64,000 nt of DNA from contig NZ_BSSQ01000024.1 of assembly GCF_030161375.1 (NCBI RefSeq), positions 1-64,000 of the forward strand, in the 5' to 3' direction. The notes beneath the pieces are model-generated. The model was not told the origin of the DNA. It was given only the letters and a program-made list of their open reading frames with translations, and made no database searches. Below, piece by piece: positions 53,556-62,909 of the stretch. Source of the DNA: Paenibacillus glycanilyticus (GTDB lineage: Bacteria > Bacillota > Bacilli > Paenibacillales > Paenibacillaceae). The translations under genes were made by a program, and so were the position numbers. How positions within the stretch are numbered: position 1 is the stretch's first letter; every line of letters begins with the position of its first letter.

Positions 53556-55193
53556 TTATTTTTGATTTTCAAGATAACGCGTGTAGGCTTCTTGTACGTA
53601 ACCGATAATTTCATACCAGCCGGCTTTGTCGAGATCTTTCAAATATTTGTCCCAATCTTCGTCAATACCGCCGTCCGTAACCCACTTGCGACGATTGTTA
53701 TCCATAATCTGATACACCTGAGCGGAGAGCAATGCCATCTTGTCGGCAACTTCCGGTTCATAGAAAATCGTGTGCGGAATGTAAGGATCGTTCAAATGCT
53801 TATCGATAAATCCAACCGCCTTCATGTCATCCAACAAACGTTTTGCGTCTTGCGGATATTCCACGACTTTATCGTAATAATCGGTCAAAACGGCAATCGG
53901 AGATCCTCCGCCTATCGTATTCCGGCTGCGCATTTCGTTATACGTCTTCAGACCGTCCTTCAGATCGTCGAATACCATAACGCCTTTGTCATTCAACTTA
54001 TACTGATAGCCAAGCGGACCCCAGTTGGTCTGCACCGACCAGCTTGGATCGTACAAGCCGTCCGCCCACTTGAGAATTCTTGCAGGATCTTTCGCTGCCT
54101 TCGTCAGAACGAAAGCTACCGGATTATGCATCTCGACAAGGTTCTCGCGCGTGCCGAATTCTCCGCCTGGACCTGTCAGATAGGGAACGGCAACATAATC
54201 CTTGGCACGCTCTTTATCCACCATGTCACTGATCGAGAAGGTCATTACGCTGCCGACAATAACGTCGGGATTTCTCAGCTTAGCTTGAAGCTTAGGAGTG
54301 TCCGTAATCAGGTACTCTTCGTCAATCAAACCGTCTTTGTACATGTCATGCAAATATTTAATGCCGGTTTTGTAAGCTTCCGTCGTTGACGTGCTGAATA
54401 CTTTGCCGTTTGCGTCGACACCCATGCTATCGTTGCGGTCCGCCTGGCCCCATAGGCCAAAGAACTGTCCGAAGTCATTGGCATTCCGCCAATGTCCAAT
54501 GCCCGAGGTTACGTCTTTATTCGCCAGCGCCAAACCGATTTCATCCTTCTTGCCATTGCCGTTCATATCCGATTCCACGAATTTCTTAAGCGTATCCCGA
54601 TATTCGTCAATCGTTTTTGGAATTGGCAATCCCAGCTTATCTAACCATGGTTTATAAATTTCCAGAATACCTTGGTTGCTTATTAATCCGTACATCTCTT
54701 CAATATAAGGAAGTCCATAAATGTGGCCATCCGGCGCGGTAATCAAAGCTTTGTATTCCGGGCGTTCCTCCAGTACTTTGGAGAAATTCGGCATATCCTT
54801 TATGTAATCTTCAATCGGAAGGAAGATGCCTTGATCCACGTTTTTCATCACCATACTCGTGTCAAGCGTTTGCATGAACGCCTCGGGCAGGTCTCCGGTA
54901 GACAACATCAGATTTACTTTCTCGGACGCGGATTCCGAAGGGATCTCTTTCCAATCAACATCAATGCCGGATACTTTTGTATAGTTTTTGTACCAGATCA
55001 TGTCTTTAGCAGGCAGGTTTTGCGGACTTTTCGGGCGAACGATGCGGATTGGTGCTTCAGAATTACCTTTTGTATTTGCGGATTCCGATGCTTTGTTATT
55101 TGCGGAAGGCTCGTTGCTGCTGTTCGAAGAACAACCGGCGATAATCCCCGGCAGCATAATTGCCGTACATATTATTGCGACCATCTTTTTCAT
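53556..55193 (-). CDS. ABC transporter solute-binding lipoprotein (LplA-like)
   Basis: This 545-residue receptor has lipobox IIAGC and a Ser/Asn/Ala-rich linker. The calcium-loop-like DMNGNGKKDEIGLAL and size match LplA-type oligosaccharide receptors. The start at 55193 (MKKMVAII, GGGGAG upstream) is preferred to the ATG at 55226. It is the last gene in the xylulokinase-GH32 operon and probably delivers a fructose- or pentose-containing saccharide to the two permeases encoded upstream. Confidence 0.9.
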   Translation of the reverse strand: MKKMVAIICTAIMLPGIIAGCSSNSSNEPSANNKASESANTKGNSEAPIRIVRPKSPQNLPAKDMIWYKNYTKVSGIDVDWKEIPSESASEKVNLMLSTGDLPEAFMQTLDTSMVMKNVDQGIFLPIEDYIKDMPNFSKVLEERPEYKALITAPDGHIYGLPYIEEMYGLISNQGILEIYKPWLDKLGLPIPKTIDEYRDTLKKFVESDMNGNGKKDEIGLALANKDVTSGIGHWRNANDFGQFFGLWGQADRNDSMGVDANGKVFSTSTTEAYKTGIKYLHDMYKDGLIDEEYLITDTPKLQAKLRNPDVIVGSVMTFSISDMVDKERAKDYVAVPYLTGPGGEFGTRENLVEMHNPVAFVLTKAAKDPARILKWADGLYDPSWSVQTNWGPLGYQYKLNDKGVMVFDDLKDGLKTYNEMRSRNTIGGGSPIAVLTDYYDKVVEYPQDAKRLLDDMKAVGFIDKHLNDPYIPHTIFYEPEVADKMALLSAQVYQIMDNNRRKWVTDGGIDEDWDKYLKDLDKAGWYEIIGYVQEAYTRYLENQK

Positions 55194-55226
55194 TCTACTC
55201 TTCTCCCCTTTGTATAGAAATAACAT

Positions 55227-56111
55227 TTAGCCTTTAATCGATCCAACCATTACCCCTTGCGTAAAATACTTTTGCAGGAATGGATATACCGTCAAGAGCG
55301 GAAGACATGAAGCTACGATTACGCCATATTTCAGCTGTTCCGCAATGCGTTGGCGTTCAGCCATGGACATCGCGTCCGACAGCATTTGGTTTCCAACCTC
55401 GTTCGTAATCAATAGGTTCCGCAGGATAACTTGCAAAGGGAACTTGTCTTCGCTCGAAATATAGATAAGCGGTTCGAAGAACGAGTTCCAATGCCCGATT
55501 CCGTAGAATAACGCCATTACCGCCACAATAACCTTGGATAGAGGCAACACAATGGACAGGAAAAACTTGAAGTCCGAACAGCCGTCCATAACCGCCGCTT
55601 CCAGCAACTCATCCGGAATTGTGCTTTGGAAAAACGTACGGGTGATGATAATATTCCACACCGATACGGCAGCCGGCAGAACTAAAGCCCACATCGAGTC
55701 CATAATGCCAAGCTTGTTAATGAGAAGATAGCTCGGAATAAGACCCCCGCTGAAGAACATCGTAAAGATGAACAGCAGCATAATAGGTTTGCGTCCAACC
55801 AAATCTTTTCTCGAGAGCGCATAAGCGCCGGTAAGCGTGAAGACTAGATTAATTGCCGTGCCGCAAACCGTATAAAGAATAGAGTTCAGGTAACCCGTCC
55901 ACAGCGGTTTATAATCGAAAATCTTCGCATAACCTTCCGTATACAAGTGTTCCGGTACAAGCAGGATTCCTCCCCGATTGACAACGTTAGGGTCGGAGAA
56001 CGAAGCAACGACGATGAAGTAGAGTGGGTACAGAATACATAGCGTTATCGCTGCCATAAGCGTGTAATTGACTATGGTGAATATTTTGTCGCTCAGGGAC
56101 AAGGATTTCAT
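55227..56111 (-). CDS. Carbohydrate ABC transporter permease (LplC-like)
   Basis: This 294-residue CUT1 permease has about six helices, an EAA loop (DELLEAAVMDGCSDFKFFLSIVLPLSK) and the C-terminal KYFTQGVMVGSIKG. The frame is open much further (56276), but that would overlap the preceding permease; ATG codons at 56129 and 56111 are possible, and 56111 has GGAGG upstream. No ATPase gene accompanies it. Confidence 0.88.
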   Translation of the reverse strand: MKSLSLSDKIFTIVNYTLMAAITLCILYPLYFIVVASFSDPNVVNRGGILLVPEHLYTEGYAKIFDYKPLWTGYLNSILYTVCGTAINLVFTLTGAYALSRKDLVGRKPIMLLFIFTMFFSGGLIPSYLLINKLGIMDSMWALVLPAAVSVWNIIITRTFFQSTIPDELLEAAVMDGCSDFKFFLSIVLPLSKVIVAVMALFYGIGHWNSFFEPLIYISSEDKFPLQVILRNLLITNEVGNQMLSDAMSMAERQRIAEQLKYGVIVASCLPLLTVYPFLQKYFTQGVMVGSIKG

Positions 56112-56136
56112 GCGTCTTGATTCCTCCATTCGGAAG

Positions 56137-57048
56137 CTACCATAAGCTGTTTCCAGACATTTTTCTCGATACATAGTTTGTAAAGATAAGAAGCGTAAAG
56201 TTGATAACGGAATTGAATAGTCCAATTGCGGTTGCGAAGCTGTACTGCGCGTTGAGCAAGCCCACCTTGTATACATAAGTAGAGATAATTTCGGATACCG
56301 GAAGGTTCATGCCTTGCTGCATCAGGAATGCCTTCTCCCAGCCTACGGACATGATACTGCCTATTCCAAGAATAAAAAGGATCGTAATGGTCGGCCGGAT
56401 CGACGGCAGATCGACATGCCAGATCCGTCTCAGCTTGGTTGCCCCGTCTACCGTTGCCGCTTCATGCAACTCCGGGTTGACGCCGCTTAAAGCCGCAAGA
56501 TAAATGATTGCGCTGAAGCCCATGGTCTGCCAGATTCCCGAGGTAATATAGACCGTGCGGAACCATTCTTCCCTTGCCATGAAGTTGACGGCATCACCGC
56601 CAAACAACGTAATGAGGTTGTTGATGATTCCGGTGCTAGGTGCCAAGAAGACGTTCAACATCGATACCAGAACGACGGTTGAGATAAAATACGGTGCGTA
56701 AGTAACCGTTTGCACAAATCGCTGGGCTAGCCGGTTCCTTATTTGATTGAGCAGCAAGGCAAATATAATCGGAATGGGGAAGCTAATCGCAAGCGAGAAC
56801 AAGCTTAACTTAATTGTGTTTGTCACGATCTGCTTAAAGACAAAAGAATCGAAGAAAGCTTTGAAATGCTCCATGCCTACCCATGGACTGCCAAGGATCC
56901 CCATACTGGATTTAAAATCTTTAAAGGCGATGATGATCCCATACATGGGGACGTAATGGAACAACAAGATGTACAGTAAGGAAGGAAGCAGCAGCACATA
57001 AAGCTGCCACCGCTTCAGCATATTAGCCATCGTCCCTCTGCTGTGCAT
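56137..57048 (-). CDS. Carbohydrate ABC transporter permease (LplB-like)
   Basis: This 303-residue CUT1 permease opens with LYVLLLPSLLYILLFHYVPMYGIIIAF and has the EAA loop ELHEAATVDGATKLRRIWHVDLP. AGGAGGG lies 8 bases before the ATG. It forms the import channel with the LplC-like gene downstream and lies 15 bases after GH32. Confidence 0.9.
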   Translation of the reverse strand: MHSRGTMANMLKRWQLYVLLLPSLLYILLFHYVPMYGIIIAFKDFKSSMGILGSPWVGMEHFKAFFDSFVFKQIVTNTIKLSLFSLAISFPIPIIFALLLNQIRNRLAQRFVQTVTYAPYFISTVVLVSMLNVFLAPSTGIINNLITLFGGDAVNFMAREEWFRTVYITSGIWQTMGFSAIIYLAALSGVNPELHEAATVDGATKLRRIWHVDLPSIRPTITILFILGIGSIMSVGWEKAFLMQQGMNLPVSEIISTYVYKVGLLNAQYSFATAIGLFNSVINFTLLIFTNYVSRKMSGNSLW

Positions 57049-57063
57049 GGTGAATCCCTCCTG

Positions 57064-58935
57064 TTACCTGCTCGGAATGGAACGAATCGTGATGTTGTGG
57101 AAGCTAACGGCTCCGAATTGGGCAAAGAATCGCAGATAAGCATGCTCTCTGTTAATTCGACTGATGGAAGTACGTTGATCGTTTACGCAAATATCAATGA
57201 ACGCTTCCTTCACAACTGCTTTAACGCGGACAGGTCCCTGGAGCCCTTGCACATGGTAAATGGACGACACTTCATCCTCTTGGAATCCTACGCACACCGT
57301 ATCATGAACGCCAAGTTTATGATTGGATGGCTCAAATCGAATATCGTTCCCTTGTTTGAATTCAGAGTCTCCAGCTACGGAGAAACCATAGAACATCGTA
57401 GAATGCTCGGGCACAGCCTCAAAGGTCAGCTCATATTCGCCTTCTACTCTTCCAATCAAATGCTCAGAGAATCCATTTAAGTTCGCGAGGTTTACTTGAT
57501 CGATGTGCTGAGTCTCCGCGTAAGTCGTCAATCCTTCGAATTCGGCCGGGAACTTAAGCCCAAGCGATCCATCCTCTTCTTGAACAAGTTCGCGAATGAC
57601 CAACTCGCCGCCGTAACGGCCAGGACCGGAGAGGAATCCCGTAACCATTCTTCTTCCGCCCGGGAAAGCCGCCGTCTTCGGAACGCGCAGCTGAACGCTG
57701 TCAATCGTATCCATCGCGGGACGAAGCCAAGGACCAAACGGTTTTGTCGAATAACGGTAACGTGCAAGGCCGTCATTGCTGAAGATCAAGTAGTACATGC
57801 CGTTCCATTCAAAATAATCCGAGCACTCCGGCTCGCCATGATAACCCGGCACAATAAATGGCTCTTCTTCTTGCCAATTCTTCAGGTCGCCGGATGTGAG
57901 ATGGGCTAGACATCCTTCATGCTTGACGCCGTCTACTAGACTTGTCGTAACTAGCATATGGTAGATACCTTCCGCATCTTTGAATACATGCGGGTCTCTG
58001 ACCGAAGACAACAGGTAACGGCTTGAAATCGTTATGTACGCCTCAGATTTAGTGAATTCAATACCGTCGTTGCTAACCGCATACGTCAATTGGGCTGGCG
58101 AACCGTCAACGGCACGAACGGCATAAAACGCATAATATTCGTTGTTTTCCTTAATAACGGAACCCGTGCAGATCGACCCTTCCCATTCGCCGGTCACAGC
58201 GACTGCCATTGGATGGTGAGTCCAATTCTTCAAGTCTTTCGTCGAGATGTGTGCCCATTGATGCGCGCCTAAGCTCCATTTGCTGGCGTGGCCCCGGCGA
58301 TCGAACAAATAATAGACATGGAAGGTTTCTCCGTCGAAGTATGGCATGCAATCGCCAACACCCGTATTGAATCCTCTTGGTTTCCAATATTGGATCGAGC
58401 TTGGTTCAGTGCCAAGGTATAACGTCTCCCGGTTCTCCACACCTTCCTTATCTTGCAAGAGATTATTGCGCTCTTCCTCGGTCAAGGCATGTGGCCACAC
58501 TTTGGCTTCCAGCGTTCCCTCATAGGTTTGTACCGTTGCCTTCTCCAACTGAACGGAACCCATCGGCCAGTCCTCGTCCACCAACACGCCGTCTACGAAC
58601 AATTCAACGATATGGCTGTTATAGCGCAGAAGGAGATCATGCTCTCCCGCTCCAATGGCATTCCACGGTACAGATAAGGTTAACGGCTTGTCTTTGGCAT
58701 CCGTATATAGATCAACGGATAGAAGCAATCCATCAACCGCTGCTTGTTCACCAGAACGGATTAGAATGGCAGAAGTTCCAAGCTTGCCTTGAATTCGGAG
58801 CAGCTCCTCGCTTGTTTCTCCGCCTCTTACACGCGCGCTAACCGTTAATGTTTTGACGGATCCGAGGTCCAACGGTTGTTCAGCTTGTGTAGGGTTTAGC
58901 TCTATAAAGTTACCGCTATCGTTAACATGTATCAT
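57064..58935 (-). CDS. GH32 glycoside hydrolase with N-terminal LamG-like domain
   Basis: At 623 residues this GH32 enzyme is longer than usual because residues 1-155 form a concanavalin-type (LamG-like) beta sandwich. The five-blade propeller starts near 175. The three GH32 hallmarks are present: GDCMPYFDG (nucleophile Asp), RDPHVF (transition-state Asp) and GEPECSDYF (acid/base Glu in EC). A C-terminal beta sandwich covers about 500-620. There is no signal peptide, so it acts in the cytosol. Known GH32 enzymes release fructose. Its ATG overlaps the xylulokinase stop (TAATG), so the two are translationally coupled. Confidence 0.92.
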   Translation of the reverse strand: MIHVNDSGNFIELNPTQAEQPLDLGSVKTLTVSARVRGGETSEELLRIQGKLGTSAILIRSGEQAAVDGLLLSVDLYTDAKDKPLTLSVPWNAIGAGEHDLLLRYNSHIVELFVDGVLVDEDWPMGSVQLEKATVQTYEGTLEAKVWPHALTEEERNNLLQDKEGVENRETLYLGTEPSSIQYWKPRGFNTGVGDCMPYFDGETFHVYYLFDRRGHASKWSLGAHQWAHISTKDLKNWTHHPMAVAVTGEWEGSICTGSVIKENNEYYAFYAVRAVDGSPAQLTYAVSNDGIEFTKSEAYITISSRYLLSSVRDPHVFKDAEGIYHMLVTTSLVDGVKHEGCLAHLTSGDLKNWQEEEPFIVPGYHGEPECSDYFEWNGMYYLIFSNDGLARYRYSTKPFGPWLRPAMDTIDSVQLRVPKTAAFPGGRRMVTGFLSGPGRYGGELVIRELVQEEDGSLGLKFPAEFEGLTTYAETQHIDQVNLANLNGFSEHLIGRVEGEYELTFEAVPEHSTMFYGFSVAGDSEFKQGNDIRFEPSNHKLGVHDTVCVGFQEDEVSSIYHVQGLQGPVRVKAVVKEAFIDICVNDQRTSISRINREHAYLRFFAQFGAVSFHNITIRSIPSR

Positions 58936-60455
58936 TATTTCAACACTCCTGACTCATTCGTAATGGTATTCAGCATAGGAAAAATGTCCTTGTTGTGCTC
59001 ATAAAGCTTGCTATAGACCGCATATTGCCGATCATAGACGGCATGATTGCCAGCGTTTGGCCGTATCGGATTTTCGTGCAGCTTAACGACCGTTTTACAA
59101 CCTTGCTCGACGGAGCTATACAACTTAACGCCAACCCCGGCCATAATCGCCGCTCCCACGCATGCCTGCTCCTCCGTCGTGCTTACATATACGTCCTGAT
59201 TCAGAATATCCGCTAGAATCTGGCTCCAGAGCGGGCTTTTTGCTCCGCCGCCGGATATGATGATTCTTCTGAGGTCAACCTCGAGTGAACGGATAATCTC
59301 TACCCCGTCGCGAAGCGAATAACATACCCCTTCAAGCACGGCTCTGATCAGATGCGTGTCATTGTGGTCTAGCCTAAGTCCAAAGAACATCCCGCTTGCT
59401 TGCGGATCCATATGAGGCGTACGGTCCCCGGTCAAATAAGGCAGAAACAACAATCCGTTACTTCCTGGCGAAACCTCGTTGGCCTTCCTATCAAGCGCTT
59501 TGTAATCATGAACCTTCAGTACTTGCGATGCTAGCCACTTAAGCGACAACCCCGCGCTCATTGTCGCTCCAAGCAGATACCACCGGCTTGGAACGGCGTG
59601 CGCGTAAGTATGCGTCCGAAGCTTCTTGTCATAGACGGGCTGATCAATCGTAGTGAACAACTGTCCACCCGTTCCAATCGTAACGGACAGATCGCCAGGT
59701 TCAATGATACCGTTTCCAACCGCCTGCATCGCTTGGTCTGCCCCGCCAAATACAACGGGAGTTCCTGCCTTGAAGCAACTCTCGGATTCGGCTTGTTTGG
59801 TCACATAACCAGCTATCTCCCAAGGGTTCCCTACCGGCGGAAACAACTTGCTGTCCATTCCTGCCATCGTAATTAACGGTTCCGACCATTCAAGCGAACT
59901 TGCATGAAAGGCCGATGTGCCTGAAGCATCCGTCGTGTCTGTTCCGATCTCACCGGTCAGACGGTAGCGGACATAATCTTTGGGCAGCATAACTCGATCT
60001 ATCCGGTTGTAGAGATCCGGCTCATTTTCCTTGATCCACATCAACGATAGAATAAGAAACCCGGTAGACACGGAGTTCTGAATCATATTTCCCAGCTGCT
60101 CTGGCGTGAATCGGGATTCCAGCATGTTCTTCTGGGGAATCGTCCGCTGATCGCACCAGATGATAGACGGGCGAAGCACCTGACCTTCTTTATCCAATGC
60201 CACCAAGCCATGCATTTGACCCGAGAAACCGATCCCTTCTATTGCTCCTCCGTCAACGCCGGCTTTCATAATCGCCTCAGCGCTTGTTCGTTTGACCAGT
60301 TCCCACCACTCATCCGGATTCTGCTCTGCGTACCCCGGGACAGGAATAGCGATGTCGTATTCCGTTTGCGCAAATCCAAGCACCTTGCCTGAAAGATCCA
60401 TAACCATGGATTTCACACTTGAGGTGCCGATATCAATCCCCATCAACAGCGACAT
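58935..60455 (-). CDS. xylB: FGGY-family carbohydrate kinase, xylulokinase-like
   Basis: This 506-residue sugar kinase has the N-terminal phosphate-binding loop GIDIGTSSVKSMV, the xylulokinase-type GFSGQMHGLVALD near residue 75, an FGGADQAMQAVGNG segment, and the FGGY-type C-terminal ISGGGAKSPLWSQILADIL. XylB phosphorylates D-xylulose. Its partner GH32 would release fructose, so the real substrate may be another ketose. The ATG at 60455 with GGGGGG upstream is favoured over the ATG at 60482. It is the first gene of the operon, under a ROK-type repressor. Confidence 0.88.
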   Translation of the reverse strand: MSLLMGIDIGTSSVKSMVMDLSGKVLGFAQTEYDIAIPVPGYAEQNPDEWWELVKRTSAEAIMKAGVDGGAIEGIGFSGQMHGLVALDKEGQVLRPSIIWCDQRTIPQKNMLESRFTPEQLGNMIQNSVSTGFLILSLMWIKENEPDLYNRIDRVMLPKDYVRYRLTGEIGTDTTDASGTSAFHASSLEWSEPLITMAGMDSKLFPPVGNPWEIAGYVTKQAESESCFKAGTPVVFGGADQAMQAVGNGIIEPGDLSVTIGTGGQLFTTIDQPVYDKKLRTHTYAHAVPSRWYLLGATMSAGLSLKWLASQVLKVHDYKALDRKANEVSPGSNGLLFLPYLTGDRTPHMDPQASGMFFGLRLDHNDTHLIRAVLEGVCYSLRDGVEIIRSLEVDLRRIIISGGGAKSPLWSQILADILNQDVYVSTTEEQACVGAAIMAGVGVKLYSSVEQGCKTVVKLHENPIRPNAGNHAVYDRQYAVYSKLYEHNKDIFPMLNTITNESGVLK

Positions 60456-60489
60456 GTTGCGGCCCCCCACTATTTGATTCATTGTTTAA

Positions 60490-60537
60490 TATCATCGTTT
60501 ACATTATTACTATAAATCTATTTATTGATTTAATCAA
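60490..60537 (-). promoter_or_regulatory. Promoter, ROK-type palindrome and cre site of the xylulokinase operon
   Basis: On the minus strand TTGATT (60537-60532), a 17-base spacer and TATAGT (60514-60509) form the promoter. The palindrome TTGATTTAATCAA (60525-60537) covers the -35 box and may bind the nearby ROK protein. TGTAAACGATGATA (60503-60490) matches the CcpA cre at 13 of 14 positions, just after the -10 box. Confidence 0.72.
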
Positions 60538-60572
60538 GTAATAAATTTCTTTCTTTTTACGCGCACTAAGCA

Positions 60573-60617
60573 CAAAAAAACAGCCCGGCCGGAAACGACG
60601 TCTCCGGCCGGGCTGTT
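60573..60617. terminator. Terminator downstream of the ROK regulator gene
   Basis: A perfect 15-bp GC-rich stem (60579-60593 with 60603-60617) has a T-run on the minus strand. It separates the ROK gene from the xylulokinase promoter. Confidence 0.93.
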
Positions 60618-60632
60618 TGAACTGGTTTTGCT

Positions 60633-61826
60633 TTAGGTTTGCTGGTTTAAATAACTGGACGGCTGATCCAAAATACTCTCAATCGCCACGATTGCCGAGC
60701 CGACCAGCATTGTATCCATGTCGTCAGCAGCAAGCTCTACGGTCAATTTATTCGATACATCAGGCAAGACATATTCGTTAATTACGGATCTCACCGTATC
60801 GTGAAGCAGCGCGCCGGCTTCGGCGAATTCATCACCGAGGATGATTCGGTCAGGGTTAAACGTATTGATGATGTTCACAAGCCCAAACCCAAGAAACCAT
60901 GCTGCTTGTCTAACCGCCTCTACCGCATCACCGGTCTCTTCTTCGTGGATCGCTTTCCAAACGGACTTTAACGAAGCATGTTCCTTATTTAAGGTTTGCA
61001 GTAAAGCCGAAGTGGAACAATATAATTCGAGACAACCTCTATTACCGCACTCGCACTTTGGCCCCTTAAAGTCGATGCTCATATGACCGATTTCTCCTGC
61101 CATGCCAAGTGAACCTCGAAAGACTTTGCCATCTACCACAATCCCCGCTCCCACGCCTTGACCCGCAGCCACGTAGATCATAACTCCTTGCTCTTGATGG
61201 GAGTTGCCAAACCACCAATGTGCAAGCGCCCCCGCCTTAGCATCATGCTCAATATAAACAGGGAGATCGAAATCTCGCATCAGTTCTTCCTGGATGTTAA
61301 TTTTCTCCCAGCCAGGAAAATAAGTCATAAGACCAATCCGGCCTTCATTGCGAAGCAACGGGCCTGGCGTAACTACGCCAATGGCGATGACTTGGCCGAC
61401 CGAATTGGAAGAGATCATCTCCTTGATCAGTTCCTTCATTCGATTGAAAGCACGGGTTGAGCCGTCCGCGATATCGATGGGAATCTGCTGCTTGCTGTAT
61501 TCGATCCCTTCCAGATCGTACAAGGCAACCGTAATGGATTTCCTAGCCAGGCGAATCCCAATAATCTTGTAAGGCTCGCAATTCAACTTAATGCCGATGG
61601 AACGGCGGCCTTTCTTGCCGTCGATCACGCCGGTCTCCACCACAATGCCCCAACTGATCAACTCGTTAATGATATTCGTAATCGTCGATTGATTCAGTCC
61701 GGACTCCTGCGTTAATTCCGCTCTCGAGCATACCTGTCTTCTTCGCATGAGGCGAATGACCAACGAACGATTCATTTCCTGTACGTCTTCCAGATTCGTC
61801 CCGCGCTTCGTCTTGGTTACGATCAC
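60633..61826 (-). CDS. ROK-family transcriptional repressor (XylR-like)
   Basis: This 397-residue ROK repressor has an N-terminal winged helix (residues about 15-75, CSRAELTQESGLNQSTITNIINELI) and a sugar-kinase-like domain with the ROK zinc motif CECGNRGCLELYC. The start codon is GTG at 61826, with GAGGG seven bases upstream. It lies next to the xylulokinase/GH32/ABC operon in the same orientation but is separated from it by a terminator. A TTGATTGAATAA motif near its own start resembles the palindrome in the xylB promoter, suggesting autoregulation. Confidence 0.92.
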   Translation of the reverse strand: MIVTKTKRGTNLEDVQEMNRSLVIRLMRRRQVCSRAELTQESGLNQSTITNIINELISWGIVVETGVIDGKKGRRSIGIKLNCEPYKIIGIRLARKSITVALYDLEGIEYSKQQIPIDIADGSTRAFNRMKELIKEMISSNSVGQVIAIGVVTPGPLLRNEGRIGLMTYFPGWEKINIQEELMRDFDLPVYIEHDAKAGALAHWWFGNSHQEQGVMIYVAAGQGVGAGIVVDGKVFRGSLGMAGEIGHMSIDFKGPKCECGNRGCLELYCSTSALLQTLNKEHASLKSVWKAIHEEETGDAVEAVRQAAWFLGFGLVNIINTFNPDRIILGDEFAEAGALLHDTVRSVINEYVLPDVSNKLTVELAADDMDTMLVGSAIVAIESILDQPSSYLNQQT

Positions 61827-61921
61827 TATATATCCCTCGCGATATTATATTATTCAATCAATTATTACACTTAATGAAAATAGTATACCATTTTCAAAAA
61901 ATGCACGACAAGATAGAACAA

Positions 61922-62890
61922 TTAATTCGGCCTGCTTGCCATTCCGGCCAGAAAGCTAAGCATGAACTGAACCGCAAGACGAGAGGTCGCGTTACGGAAG
62001 TCCACGGAAGGGTCAATGCATACAAAGTCTATCCCCGTAACTTGCGGAGAGGCTCCCAGCCGAAAAAGCGCGTCTAAGGCATCCCATGAACTTAATCCGC
62101 CAGTACCGATAGCCGGACAGCCCGGCGCAAAAGCTTGATCGATCACATCGACGTCGAAGCTGACATAAATGGCTTCCGTCCCGTCACCGGCAATCGTTAA
62201 TGCTTGGTCGAGAATGGGATCTATCCCCTTACGCCTAACATCGCGCGAGGTAAAGACGCTTACCCCTTTGCTAACCACATAGTCATGATATGGCTTCGCA
62301 TTCATAAAGCCGCGGATGCCGATCTGCGCGATATTCCGCCCGTCTACAAGTCCCGATTCCAATATGCCGCGAAAAGGAGTCCCGTTTGTAACCCCGCCGT
62401 CTTCGAAATTTCTAACGTCATGATGCGCGTCAAAATGAATGATCCCGATTTTTTTGCCAGCGTAACGCTTAGAGAAGGCTTTGACAGACGGACAACTGAT
62501 GGAATGATCGCCGCCAATAATAATGGGAACGAATGCCGGATAATTCTCGTACAAAGTCCGCAAACTTTCCTCGATTCGCCGATGGCATTCCGCCATGTCT
62601 GTCGCATGCATCTGAATATCGCCCAAATCGCGTACAGCCAATTCCTGCAAGTCGACCCCGTATTCCATCGAATAAGTGGTAAAAGAATAAAAAGCATTGC
62701 GGATCGCCGCCGGTGTTGTAGAAGCGCTAGAGATCGAGATTGAAGTTTTGGACAACGGAACGCCAACGATTCCCGCAAGCAGCGGCTCCGCCCAGTCCCA
62801 ACTCCTTATCCAATGGGCGACTTTCGTCTCGAAGCGATCTTTGAAGACCGCTTGCTCCGGATTTTTCAAATACGGGATCTCTCGGTTCAT
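61922..62890 (-). CDS. hutG: Formimidoylglutamase HutG, arginase family
   Basis: This 322-residue ureohydrolase-family enzyme has the binuclear Mn motifs GGDHSIS, DAHHDVRN and SFDVDVIDQAFAPG. HutG cleaves N-formimidoyl-L-glutamate to glutamate and formamide, the last step of histidine breakdown. The call over agmatinase rests on hutI, which ends 19 bases upstream in the same operon. The frame opens at 62965, but that overlaps hutI; the ATG at 62890 has GGAGG upstream. Confidence 0.9.
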   Translation of the reverse strand: MNREIPYLKNPEQAVFKDRFETKVAHWIRSWDWAEPLLAGIVGVPLSKTSISISSASTTPAAIRNAFYSFTTYSMEYGVDLQELAVRDLGDIQMHATDMAECHRRIEESLRTLYENYPAFVPIIIGGDHSISCPSVKAFSKRYAGKKIGIIHFDAHHDVRNFEDGGVTNGTPFRGILESGLVDGRNIAQIGIRGFMNAKPYHDYVVSKGVSVFTSRDVRRKGIDPILDQALTIAGDGTEAIYVSFDVDVIDQAFAPGCPAIGTGGLSSWDALDALFRLGASPQVTGIDFVCIDPSVDFRNATSRLAVQFMLSFLAGMASRPN

Positions 62891-62909
62891 GCCCTCGCCT
62901 CCATCTTCA

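Noticed and set aside
56112..56276. Long N-terminal extension of the LplC-like permease
   Set aside because: The extension overlaps the preceding permease in another frame and is not permease-like; normal family length starts at 56111.
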